A DNA stretch of 64,000 nt from positions 62,001 to 126,000 of the forward strand of contig NZ_SOBG01000008.1 in assembly GCF_004365575.1 (NCBI RefSeq), written 5' to 3'. Origin of the DNA: Hypnocyclicus thermotrophus (GTDB lineage: Bacteria > Fusobacteriota > Fusobacteriia > Fusobacteriales > Fusobacteriaceae). Position numbers and translations under genes: made by a program. Positions 44,709 to 53,668 of the stretch are shown here, piece after piece; position 1 is the first letter of the stretch; each line of letters starts with the position of its first letter. The notes beneath the pieces are model-generated. The model did not search any database. It saw only the letters and a list, made by a program, of their open reading frames with translations, and was not told where the DNA came from.

Positions 44709-44728
44709 TAGGATTTTTTATTGAGTAG

Positions 44729-44737
44729 TGATATAAT
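44729..44737 (+). promoter_or_regulatory. Extended -10 promoter before hemW
   Basis: TGATATAAT, about 25 nt before the start codon; no convincing -35. Confidence 0.4.
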
Positions 44738-44761
44738 ATAATAAAAAAAGGAGTTTTAATT

Positions 44762-45838
44762 ATGGTTGATGCAATATATATACACATCCCCTTTTGTCAA
44801 AGAAAATGTTATTATTGTGACTTTTTATCTTTTTCAAATATGAATGATGAAATTGACAATTATGTAGAACATTTAATAAAAGAGATAAATTTATACCCTA
44901 AATACAACTTTGATACTATATATTTTGGTGGAGGAACTCCCTCTCTTTTATCTCCAAAACATATAAACAAAATATTAGAAAATTTAAACTTTAATTCTAA
45001 TAGTGAAATTACTTTAGAAGTAAATCCTATTACTGTTAATTATGATAAATTAAAACAATTTAAAAATAGTGGAATAAATAGATTAAGTATTGGTATCCAA
45101 AGTTTTGATAATAAGATATTAAAACTTTTGGGAAGATTACATGATGATAAAAAAGCTATTTCTACATATTATGATGCTCGAAAAGCTGGATTTGATAATA
45201 TCAGTGTTGATTTAATGTTTGCTATTCCTAATCAAACATTAAAAATACTAAATAATGATTTAAATATTTTAAAAAATCTAAATCCTGAACATATTTCAAT
45301 ATATTCTTTAATTTGGGAAGAAGGAACAAAATTTTGGGAAATGAAAGAAAAACATATTTTAATGCCATTATCAAATGAAATAGAAGCTGATATGTATAAA
45401 AAAATTATTGACTTCCTTACTAAAAATAATTATATACATTATGAAATCTCAAATTTCTCAAAACAAAATTTTGAAGCAAGACATAATTCTAAATATTGGG
45501 AAAATAAAGAATATATAGGAGTAGGTCTTGGATCTTCTGGTTATTATAATAGATTCCGATACAAAAATGTTTGCTTTTTGGATAAATATTATGGTATCAT
45601 TAATATTAGTGACCTACCTATAATCGAAAAAGAAATTATTGATAAAAAGGATAGTTTTAAATATATTTTAGGTCTTAGACTACTTAATAAAGGAATTTCT
45701 CCAAGAGAGGATAAATATATTAAAATATGTAATGACTTAGTAAAAAAAGAATTTTTAACAAATACTAATAATAAATATTTTTTAACTAAAAAAGGAATTT
45801 TTTATGCAAATGATGTATTTTTAGAATTTATTGATTAG
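44762..45838 (+). CDS. hemW: HemW-family radical SAM protein
   Basis: 358 residues. YIHIPFCQRKCYYCDF holds the CxxxCxxC cluster (C12, C16, C19), with the additional FGGGTPSLL motif and the C-terminal HemW domain (ARHNSKYWENKEYIGVGLG). HemW binds heme and is thought to be a heme chaperone for respiratory enzymes; it is not the oxygen-independent CPO itself, because the extra N-terminal Cys motif of HemN (CxxxCxxCxC) is absent. The next gene (yggS) starts 9 nt later. Confidence 0.93.
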   Translation: MVDAIYIHIPFCQRKCYYCDFLSFSNMNDEIDNYVEHLIKEINLYPKYNFDTIYFGGGTPSLLSPKHINKILENLNFNSNSEITLEVNPITVNYDKLKQFKNSGINRLSIGIQSFDNKILKLLGRLHDDKKAISTYYDARKAGFDNISVDLMFAIPNQTLKILNNDLNILKNLNPEHISIYSLIWEEGTKFWEMKEKHILMPLSNEIEADMYKKIIDFLTKNNYIHYEISNFSKQNFEARHNSKYWENKEYIGVGLGSSGYYNRFRYKNVCFLDKYYGIINISDLPIIEKEIIDKKDSFKYILGLRLLNKGISPREDKYIKICNDLVKKEFLTNTNNKYFLTKKGIFYANDVFLEFID

Positions 45839-45847
45839 GAGAGATTT

Positions 45848-46537
45848 ATGAGTTTAAAAGATACTATTACTAAAAATTTTAATGAAATAAATGAAGATAT
45901 TAAAAAATATTCTCCATATCCGGAAAAAGTAAAAATAGTTGGTGCTACAAAATATCTTGATAAATATAAACTTGAAGATTATTTTTATTCAGGAGCTAAG
46001 ATTATTGGAGAAAATAGAGTCCAATCTTTAAGAGAAAAAAAAGAACATTTTGATAATTTAGATATAAGTAAAAAAATTGAATGGCATTTTATTGGTTCAT
46101 TACAAAAAAATAAACTCAAATATTTTATTGATTATATTAATTTAATTCATTCAGTAGATAGATTATCTATTGCAGAAGCAATTGATAAAGAAGCTAAAAA
46201 ACGAAATAAAATTATTAATTGTCTTTTAGAAATAAATATATCAAAAGAAAAAAGTAAACATGGTTTTTTTATTGAAGATTTATATGAAAATATTAATAAA
46301 TTAAAATCTTTAAATAATTTAAATATAATTGGTCTCATGACCATGGCACCATTTACTAAAGATAAGGAGATCATTTTAAACGTTTTTAAGAATTTAAAAA
46401 CTTTAAAAGATGAACTAAATAATACACATTTTAATGGTGAATTAACGGAGTTATCTATGGGAATGAGTAATGATTATAAACTTGCTTTATCTCAAGGAGC
46501 AACTATGATCAGAATAGGAAGTAAACTTTTTAATTAA
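45848..46537 (+). CDS. YggS/PLPBP-family pyridoxal-phosphate homeostasis protein
   Basis: 229 residues. KIVGATKYL holds the PLP lysine K35; GENRVQSLREKKEHF, EWHFIGSLQKNK and LSMGMSNDY with IRIGSKLF complete the fold. It is a TIM-barrel PLP-binding regulator, not an enzyme with a known reaction. It lies between hemW and sepF, matching the widely conserved yggS-sepF pair of Firmicutes and related phyla. Confidence 0.94.
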   Translation: MSLKDTITKNFNEINEDIKKYSPYPEKVKIVGATKYLDKYKLEDYFYSGAKIIGENRVQSLREKKEHFDNLDISKKIEWHFIGSLQKNKLKYFIDYINLIHSVDRLSIAEAIDKEAKKRNKIINCLLEINISKEKSKHGFFIEDLYENINKLKSLNNLNIIGLMTMAPFTKDKEIILNVFKNLKTLKDELNNTHFNGELTELSMGMSNDYKLALSQGATMIRIGSKLFN

Positions 46538-46553
46538 TCAAGGAGTGATATTA

Positions 46554-47066
46554 ATGAATATTTTTGACAATATTAAAAATCAATTCGGTTCTCATTCAAA
46601 TAATTTTGATAGTGATGATTTTGAAAATAATGAGAATTCTGTAAAACAAGAAAAAAAAGATAATAAAATTATTTCTATAAATAATTATTCTGATCTTTCA
46701 AAATCTTATGGAAATGAAGATAATCAAGATACTCAAGAAAAGCAAATTGCAATGATTAAACCAAAATCTTTTGAAGAAGCAATTAAAATATCTAATTGGA
46801 TTGAAGAAGAAAAAATTATAGTATTATCTGTTGAATTACTTACACCAAAATTAACTCAAAGACTTATAGATTTTATATCTGGTGCACTTTACATTAAAAA
46901 AGGCGAAATGTTTGAGATGACAAAAGGGGAAGTTTTTGTTTGTATACCTAATAAATATGGATCTATATTAGATATTAATAGTCTTACTGAGAATACAATT
47001 TCAAAATTAAATCTAAAATCTACAAATAATTATGAAGAAATCAAACCAAAATTTAATACAAAATAA
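46554..47066 (+). CDS. sepF: Cell division protein SepF
   Basis: 170 residues from the ATG at 46554 (AGGAG 8 nt upstream; a GTG at 46545 overlaps the site). The N-terminal amphipathic helix (MNIFDNIKNQFG), an acidic linker and the C-terminal globular domain with PKSFEEAIKISNWIEEEKII and FISGALYIKKGEMFEMT are typical. SepF anchors FtsZ rings to the membrane. A bidirectional terminator follows. Confidence 0.93.
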   Translation: MNIFDNIKNQFGSHSNNFDSDDFENNENSVKQEKKDNKIISINNYSDLSKSYGNEDNQDTQEKQIAMIKPKSFEEAIKISNWIEEEKIIVLSVELLTPKLTQRLIDFISGALYIKKGEMFEMTKGEVFVCIPNKYGSILDINSLTENTISKLNLKSTNNYEEIKPKFNTK

Positions 47067-47116
47067 TAAATGAAATTTGTTTTTGATTCTTTTTTGTTTT
47101 ATCCTGAAAAATTTAT

Positions 47117-47171
47117 ATAATAAAAAAATGACTCCAGATTTTTAAAAAATTAGTAGTCATTTTTTTATTAT
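47117..47171. terminator. Bidirectional terminator between sepF and the barrel gene
   Basis: A perfect 17-bp stem (ATAATAAAAAAATGACT and complement) with a 21-nt loop and T/A-rich arms, separating convergent genes. Confidence 0.8.
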
Positions 47172-47192
47172 CTTTTTTCACTATAAACATAT

Positions 47193-47912
47193 CTACTGAT
47201 AATATTTAGCAAAAGGATCCTCTTCTGTTATAACTTCTCCAAAATTAGCTCCAGAAAAAGTACCATTAAATCTGTAACCTATATTAATTGATATTCTATT
47301 TGAAAACATACTCCAACCACTACTTCCTCCAAGTGATTGTGCTGCACTTAAATCAAATTGATATTCTCCTTCTAAAATAAAACTATTATATTCAAATCCC
47401 AACCCTACTGCTGCAAATGGAGAACTAACTTTTAATATATTTTGTACAGTATAATTAGCATTAGTTGCTGTCGTCCATTCTTTTTTAGCATATTCTATTG
47501 CTATTCCCAGTTTTATATTTAAAAACATATCCTCATCTGGATAAAATCCTGAATCAAATTTTTTCTGCATTAATAGATAAATTGGTAAATAATTAGCATA
47601 CATATAACCAGAACCATTATTTATAGCTTTATTTAATTTTGAGCTTTGAATATAAGATACTCCTACTCCAAAAAATACCGACTCAAACCATTCTGTTCTG
47701 TTATGTAATTCAAAGCTATAAGTTCTCGAGCTCAACATTTTTATCGTTGTATTTGCTGTATCTACTGTTATTCCATCATTATCTTTTATTGTTTCGTAAT
47801 AATTTCCACCTAAATGTGTTCCTATTTTTAATATATAACTGTTATCAAAAATTTCATATGCAGAAAAAGTATACGAAAACATTATAAAATAAACTAATAT
47901 TAATTTTTTCAT
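47193..47912 (-). CDS. Secreted outer-membrane barrel-like protein
   Basis: 239 residues. A signal peptide (MKKLILVYFIMFSYTFSA) precedes alternating amphipathic strands (FGVGVSYIQSSK, MFLNIKLGIAIEYAKK, FAAVGLGFEYNSFILEGEYQ). Near the C-terminus is ISINIGYRFNG, followed by about 20 polar residues. Pattern and size suggest an 8-10 stranded barrel, but homology to a named family is not seen. AAGGAGT lies about 10 nt before the ATG. Function unknown. Confidence 0.7.
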   Translation of the reverse strand: MKKLILVYFIMFSYTFSAYEIFDNSYILKIGTHLGGNYYETIKDNDGITVDTANTTIKMLSSRTYSFELHNRTEWFESVFFGVGVSYIQSSKLNKAINNGSGYMYANYLPIYLLMQKKFDSGFYPDEDMFLNIKLGIAIEYAKKEWTTATNANYTVQNILKVSSPFAAVGLGFEYNSFILEGEYQFDLSAAQSLGGSSGWSMFSNRISINIGYRFNGTFSGANFGEVITEEDPFAKYYQ

Positions 47913-47981
47913 TTTAGACTTTGACTCCTTTCGTAACCTTTAATTTTATTATCGACTTATTTTTATATTTATTAAATCTAA

Positions 47982-48010
47982 TTGTAAATATTTATCAGAT
48001 ATGATATAAT
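47982..48010 (+). promoter_or_regulatory. Promoter of the SNF2 helicase operon
   Basis: TTGTAA, 17-nt spacer containing TG, TATAAT (extended -10), about 36 nt before the ATG. Confidence 0.65.
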
Positions 48011-48045
48011 TAAACTTAATAAAATTTTTAACAAGGAGTCTTTTT

Positions 48046-50793
48046 ATGTTTGATAACCTAAAAAAACATGATACTGCTACTAAAAATATTGTTAATAAAA
48101 TATTTTTCAAATTAAGCAAAGACATAGAAGGATACTATATTTCTATTGTTGATGAACATAATAACTATATAGAAAATATAGACCATCATAATTTTAATAA
48201 AAATACTCAAGATATCCTTGATATTATTGAAAGTATTGAAACAGAAAATTTATTTAGTATTTCATGGGAAAACAATGATAAAAAAGTTTATTTAAATGAA
48301 CATCCTTTTTTATTAAATTTATTAAAAAATAGTAAAATTTTAATAGATGATAATTTTAATAAATTAAACTTTATAGATAAGATCTATGATTTAACTTTAG
48401 TTATTAAAAATAATAATACTGAACTAACATCTACATTATATTTAAACAATAATATAAAAAATTTTATTCTTATTACTGAAAATTGTGCTTTATTTGATAA
48501 TAATCTTGTCTTCATTAAAGATATTGGTGAAAATTTTGAAAATATCCAAGATTTAAATTCAACTTTTATTTATGAAGAATTTGAAAAATTCTTAACAATA
48601 ACATATTCTTATTTTAATAATATAATTATCAAATATAACAATTATTCTGTCGAAAATGGTCCACTTATAACTGCAAAACCATTAATAATAATAGAAAAAA
48701 TTGATAAAGCTAAAAGTTTATATTTAAAATTAGGTACTTTTATTCCTAATTTTGATAATAATTTTATAGAAGAATATAATATTAAAAATATAATTACTGT
48801 CAATGATTTAGAACAAAAAATTTTAATCCATGATATAGAATTTTTTAATATTTCTAAAGAACTGGAATATTTACTAAAGATAATTGTCACATATCAAAGA
48901 GAATTAAAATTAAAAAATGGTTATTTTTTTGATGAAACTTTAATCATTCTAGAAGAAAAATTAGCACGTGAATTTATCAGTAAAGAGCTTACTAATCTTC
49001 TTACTAAATATCAAATTATTGGTACTGATAAATTTAAAAAATATAATATTAAAAATGTTAAACCAAAATTAATAACTAACTTATCTCATTCTATTGATTT
49101 TTTAGAAGGAGATGTTAGTATTCAAATAGAAAATGAAATTTTTTCCATTTTTGATTTGTTATCAATTTATAAAAAAAATTCTTATATTACGCTTAGTGAT
49201 GGAACAAATGCATTAATCAATAAAAATTATATTGAAAAATTAGAAAGAATTTTTAGAAAAGATAAAACAAAAACAAAAATATCTTTTTTTGATTTACCTA
49301 TTATACAGGATTTAATTGATGAAAAGATTTTAATAGATGCATTTCCTAAAATAAAAGAGATTTTTGAAGGTTTTAATAAAATTTCTTCTTTAGATCTCCA
49401 AAAGCCTGATATTAATGCTACTTTAAGAAGTTATCAAGAATATGGTTATAAATGGCTTGTATTTTTATATAACAACAATTTAAATGGATGCTTGGCTGAT
49501 GATATGGGACTCGGAAAAACAATTCAAACTATATCATTATTATCATATATTTATCCAAAATCTAAAAAACCTACTCTTATTGTAATGCCTAAAAGTCTTA
49601 TTTATAATTGGGAAAATGAAATTTTAAAATTTAATCCTAATCTTTATACAAAAATATATTATGGTATAACTAGAAATTTAGATAATGTTTTAGATGCTCA
49701 AATTATTTTGACAACATATGGTACTGTCCGAAATGATATAAAATTTTTAAAAGAAATAGATTTTGAAATGATAGTTCTTGATGAATCACAAAATATAAAA
49801 AATGTGAATTCTCAAATAACTAAGGCTGTTACGCTATTAAATGCTGACCATAAATTAGCTCTCAGCGGTACTCCAGTAGAAAATAATTTAGGTGAACTTT
49901 ATTCTTTATTTCGATTCTTAAATCCAAATATGTTTGGAAGTGCAGAACATTTTAATAATTATTATTTATTACCTATTCAAAGAGACAATGATAAAGAAAT
50001 AATAAAAGAATTAAAACAAAAAATATATCCATTTATTTTAAGAAGAACTAAGAAAGAAGTTTTAAAAGAACTTCCTGAAAAAATTGAACAAACATTATTT
50101 ATTGAAATGAACCCAAAACAAAAGAAACTTTATGAAGAACAAAGAGATTTTTACTATACACTTATAAAAGAACAAATAAATACAAAAGGATTTACTAAAT
50201 CTAAATTCTTTATATTACAAGCTTTAAATGAATTAAGACAGATCGCATCAGTTCCTGAAAATATAAGCAATAACGCTATAAAATCAAGTAAACGTGAAGT
50301 ATTAATAGAAAATATTAAAGAAGCTGTTTCAAACAATCATAAAATATTAATATTTTCAAATTTTATAAAAACAATTGAAAATATTTGTGAAGATTTAAAA
50401 AAGGAAAATATAAAGCATCTTTCTATGACTGGTTCTACTAAAAATAGACAAGAACTAGTTGATGAATTTCAAAATAATAGCAACATAAAAGTTTTTGTAA
50501 TGACATTAAAAACTGGTGGAGTTGGATTAAATCTTACATCTGCTGATACTATATTTATTTTTGACCCTTGGTGGAATAAAACCGCTGAAGACCAAGCTAT
50601 TGATAGAAGTCATCGAATGGGTCAAAAAAATACTGTATTTTCATATAAACTTATTAGTAAAGGTAGTATTGAAGAGAAAATCCTCCAATTACAATATGAA
50701 AAAAGTAAATTATTTGAAAGTTTAATATCTGATGATAGCAATTCTATCAAAACACTTTCAAAAGATGATATTGATTTTATTTTAAATACTTAA
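48046..50793 (+). CDS. SNF2/SWI2-family helicase-like ATPase
   Basis: 915 residues. The N-terminal 440 residues match no domain I recognise; the bacterial SNF2 helicase-associated region is expected there. The ATPase core follows: Walker A LADDMGLGKTIQ (about 484-494), IVLDESQNIKN (motif II as DESQ), ALSGTPVENN, and the C-lobe with TLKTGGVGLNLTSAD, FDPWWN and DRSHRMGQ. These enzymes translocate on DNA to move proteins. It is followed by an unknown 596-residue partner 18 nt later. No restriction or methylase gene is adjacent. Confidence 0.93.
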   Translation: MFDNLKKHDTATKNIVNKIFFKLSKDIEGYYISIVDEHNNYIENIDHHNFNKNTQDILDIIESIETENLFSISWENNDKKVYLNEHPFLLNLLKNSKILIDDNFNKLNFIDKIYDLTLVIKNNNTELTSTLYLNNNIKNFILITENCALFDNNLVFIKDIGENFENIQDLNSTFIYEEFEKFLTITYSYFNNIIIKYNNYSVENGPLITAKPLIIIEKIDKAKSLYLKLGTFIPNFDNNFIEEYNIKNIITVNDLEQKILIHDIEFFNISKELEYLLKIIVTYQRELKLKNGYFFDETLIILEEKLAREFISKELTNLLTKYQIIGTDKFKKYNIKNVKPKLITNLSHSIDFLEGDVSIQIENEIFSIFDLLSIYKKNSYITLSDGTNALINKNYIEKLERIFRKDKTKTKISFFDLPIIQDLIDEKILIDAFPKIKEIFEGFNKISSLDLQKPDINATLRSYQEYGYKWLVFLYNNNLNGCLADDMGLGKTIQTISLLSYIYPKSKKPTLIVMPKSLIYNWENEILKFNPNLYTKIYYGITRNLDNVLDAQIILTTYGTVRNDIKFLKEIDFEMIVLDESQNIKNVNSQITKAVTLLNADHKLALSGTPVENNLGELYSLFRFLNPNMFGSAEHFNNYYLLPIQRDNDKEIIKELKQKIYPFILRRTKKEVLKELPEKIEQTLFIEMNPKQKKLYEEQRDFYYTLIKEQINTKGFTKSKFFILQALNELRQIASVPENISNNAIKSSKREVLIENIKEAVSNNHKILIFSNFIKTIENICEDLKKENIKHLSMTGSTKNRQELVDEFQNNSNIKVFVMTLKTGGVGLNLTSADTIFIFDPWWNKTAEDQAIDRSHRMGQKNTVFSYKLISKGSIEEKILQLQYEKSKLFESLISDDSNSIKTLSKDDIDFILNT

Positions 50794-50811
50794 TAAGGAG
50801 TTAATAAAATA

Positions 50812-52602
50812 ATGGGTATTACTAAAAATGATTTATTAAAAGCTTTAGATAGATTTTATTCAAAAGAAACGTTATTAAAACTTTTTAAAAAATATTTCTT
50901 GAATTGGATAGCAGATGGATATATCGGTGGTAATTTAGGACTTTTTGAAGTCTCATTAATCGGTCATACCTCAAAGAAACAAATTTTTTTAGATCTTATT
51001 TTTGAAATTTATTCAAAAGAAGAAATATTTTTAACTATTTATAATAATCTTGATAAAGATATCCAAAATATTTTTTTAGAAATTGCTTGGAATGAGAAAT
51101 TTATTATTGATGACAAAAATAAATACCTTACTGAAAAAACAAATGGTTATAGAAAAATATTAATCCCTAAAACTAAATATATGTTTTTTAACTATAATTG
51201 TTCTGATGAAAATTTATGGGTAAAATCTAAAAAAGAAAATGGTTATTTTTATTTACATAAGGATATTATAAGATGGATAAGAAAATATTTACCAAAACCT
51301 AAGGAATATGATTTAATTCCTATTAATAAGCCTTCTACTACATTTTTTTTAAGTAGTGAAAAAGAAGTTATAAATAAAATATCTACTTACTATAATTTTT
51401 ATTCTTTAGGACATATTGAACTATCTACAAGTAATAAAGTACTAAAAAAAAGTAAAAGAGAAATGAGAAAATATTGTAAATTAATTGAGTTTTACAATGA
51501 TTTTGGTGATTTAGATTTTTTAAAAACTGAAACTTTATCTCTATTTTTATTAAGCTTATCTAAAAAATATCAAGATCAAAAATATTTTAAGCCTCAAAAT
51601 TTAAAATTTTTAATTATTGGACTTTTAGATGGAAAACTTATTTCCGATGAAAATTTTAATTATACTACAAAATTTTTAAATTATTTAAAAGGAGTAAAAT
51701 ATATTTGGAATGAAAAAGAACAAACAAAAAAAGCCTTTAGAACAATAAAAACTGTATTAGAAAATATGCCCAAAGGTAAAGCTGTAAGTATCGATAATAT
51801 TTTAAAATATATAGACTATCGAGATATGGATATAGAAATTTTATCTCCTGAAAATATCTATAACTATGTATATATAAATGAAGCTGATTATGGTAGAACT
51901 AAAATATCCACTTATGAAAATTATTATAATTATGTTGTTGTCCCTTTTGTAAAATCTATTTTTGCTATACTTGGTTGTTTAGGAGTATTAGATATATACT
52001 ACGATGTCCCTTCTAATAAAAATGGACTATACTTAAAAAATGGATATCTTACAAAATATGATGGTTTTAAATATATTAAACTTTCAAAATTAGGTGAGTA
52101 TATTTTTGATAAAATAAATAACTATAATTTTGGAGAAGATAACGAAAATAGTGAAGTTTATTTAGATTCTAATAGACTTATAATATCTATTGTCGGAGAC
52201 TCTCCTATAAGAATAATGTTTTTAGAAACTATTGCAGAAAGAATATCAGAAAGTAAATTTAAAATATCCTATAAGTCATTTTTTAAAAATATTGAAACAG
52301 AAAAAGATATTTTAGAAAAAATAGATATCTTTAAACAAAAAATATCAAATAACTTACCTAAATTATGGGAAAAATTTTTTGAAAAATTAATAACTCGTTC
52401 TTCTTCTATTACTCCAGTTAATGATTATCAAATAATCAAATTAAAAGAAGATAAAGAACTTTTTGAAATAATATTAAAAAACAAAAAGATAAAAAGTAAA
52501 ATACTTAAAGCAGAAAATTTTCATATTTTAATAAAAAAAGAAGATATTTCCGAACTTAGTAATTTTTTAAAAGAAAATGGTTATTTTAATAAATTAATAT
52601 AA
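50812..52602 (+). CDS. Unrecognised 596-residue partner of the SNF2 helicase
   Basis: I do not recognise the protein. It is lysine-rich with alternating helices; no nuclease, ATPase or methylase motif was seen. The last 120 residues fit, weakly, the pattern of helicase-associated wHTH/XPB-N-type domains. These include RLIISIVGDSPIRIMFLETI, LPKLWEKFF and ILIKKEDISELSNFLKENGY. It starts 18 nt after the SNF2 stop with AAGGAG and ends in a strong terminator, so it is made together with the helicase. Confidence 0.7.
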   Translation: MGITKNDLLKALDRFYSKETLLKLFKKYFLNWIADGYIGGNLGLFEVSLIGHTSKKQIFLDLIFEIYSKEEIFLTIYNNLDKDIQNIFLEIAWNEKFIIDDKNKYLTEKTNGYRKILIPKTKYMFFNYNCSDENLWVKSKKENGYFYLHKDIIRWIRKYLPKPKEYDLIPINKPSTTFFLSSEKEVINKISTYYNFYSLGHIELSTSNKVLKKSKREMRKYCKLIEFYNDFGDLDFLKTETLSLFLLSLSKKYQDQKYFKPQNLKFLIIGLLDGKLISDENFNYTTKFLNYLKGVKYIWNEKEQTKKAFRTIKTVLENMPKGKAVSIDNILKYIDYRDMDIEILSPENIYNYVYINEADYGRTKISTYENYYNYVVVPFVKSIFAILGCLGVLDIYYDVPSNKNGLYLKNGYLTKYDGFKYIKLSKLGEYIFDKINNYNFGEDNENSEVYLDSNRLIISIVGDSPIRIMFLETIAERISESKFKISYKSFFKNIETEKDILEKIDIFKQKISNNLPKLWEKFFEKLITRSSSITPVNDYQIIKLKEDKELFEIILKNKKIKSKILKAENFHILIKKEDISELSNFLKENGYFNKLI

Positions 52603-52613
52603 TCTAATATATT

Positions 52614-52652
52614 GCCTATTATACTTTATTTCCAGTATAATAGGCTTTTTTT
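52614..52652 (+). terminator. Intrinsic terminator after the SNF2 pair
   Basis: GCCTATTATACT, 8-nt loop, AGTATAATAGGC, then seven T. Confidence 0.9.
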
Positions 52653-52757
52653 GAACTAAAAAAACCTTGTTTTTTTTTTACTTGAATGATAAGATATACT
52701 GACAAGACAATAATTTTAATATAATAAATAATTTTTATATAGATTTAGGAGGATTTT

Positions 52758-53666
52758 ATGAGTGATATTTTATCTCAAATTGAAAAATTAAAAAAAGAAA
52801 AAAATGCTATTATCTTGGCTCACTATTACCAAAATGCTGATATACAAGATTTAGCTGATTTTGTCGGTGATTCTTATTTTTTAAGTGAAAAAGCTAGAGA
52901 TTCCAATGCTGATTATATAATTTATTGTGGAGTGAAATTTATGGCTGAAAGTGCTAAAATTCTCTCGCCAAATAAAAGAGTTTTTTTCCCAGCGTATGCA
53001 AACGCAGAATGTTGTATGGAATATATGGCAACCCCTACTAAAGTTCAATCTTTAAAAGATGAATACCCCGAAGCTAAAGTTGTGTGTTATATAAATTCTA
53101 GTAGTGAAGTAAAAGCTCTTAGTGACGCTTGTTGTACCTCTTCGTCTGCTGAAAAAATAGTAAATAAAATTGATGCAAAACAAATTATTTTTGTGCCTGA
53201 TAAAAACCTTGGCTCTTATATTCAAGAAAAAACTGATAAAGAAATAATTTTATTTGATGGATGTTGTAATGTTCATGATAAAGTAACTCCTAAGCATATT
53301 AAAGAATATAAAGATAAATATCAAAATATAGAAGTGGTTGCCCATCCAGAATGCAAAAAAGAAGTTAGAGATTTATCAGATTATGTAGGAAGTACTAGTG
53401 GAATATTAAACTATGTTAAAACTTCTCATAAAAAAGAATTTTTAATTGTAACAGAAAAAGGAATAGCTCATGAACTGTATAAACAAAATCCTGATAAAAA
53501 ATTTTATTTTATAAATATGATATGTAATAGTATGAAAAAAATATTCCCAGAAACAATTTTAGAAGCACTTCAAGAAGAAAAATATGAGATTTTTGTGGAT
53601 AAAGATATTATTAAAAATGCTAAAAAATCTCTTGATAATATGCTTTTATTATCAAGAGGTGAGTAA
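52758..53666 (+). CDS. nadA: Quinolinate synthase A
   Basis: 302 residues. It condenses iminoaspartate with DHAP to quinolinate using one [4Fe-4S]. Cluster Cys candidates are C85/C86 (NAECCMEYM), C169/C170 (DGCCNVH) and C256 (MICNSMK), aligned with the three-Cys pattern of family members near 300 residues. AILAHYYQNADIQDLADFVGDS, here as HYYQNADIQD and DFVGDSYFLS, is the N-terminal active-site region. It is first in nadABC with AGGAGG. Confidence 0.96.
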   Translation: MSDILSQIEKLKKEKNAIILAHYYQNADIQDLADFVGDSYFLSEKARDSNADYIIYCGVKFMAESAKILSPNKRVFFPAYANAECCMEYMATPTKVQSLKDEYPEAKVVCYINSSSEVKALSDACCTSSSAEKIVNKIDAKQIIFVPDKNLGSYIQEKTDKEIILFDGCCNVHDKVTPKHIKEYKDKYQNIEVVAHPECKKEVRDLSDYVGSTSGILNYVKTSHKKEFLIVTEKGIAHELYKQNPDKKFYFINMICNSMKKIFPETILEALQEEKYEIFVDKDIIKNAKKSLDNMLLLSRGE

Positions 53667-53668
53667 AT

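Noticed and set aside
52681-52740. NiaR or NadR operator before nadA
   Set aside because: TGACAAGACAA near 52700 is only loosely palindromic, and I could not match it to a known NAD-regulator motif; -35 spacing of the TATAAT there is also poor.
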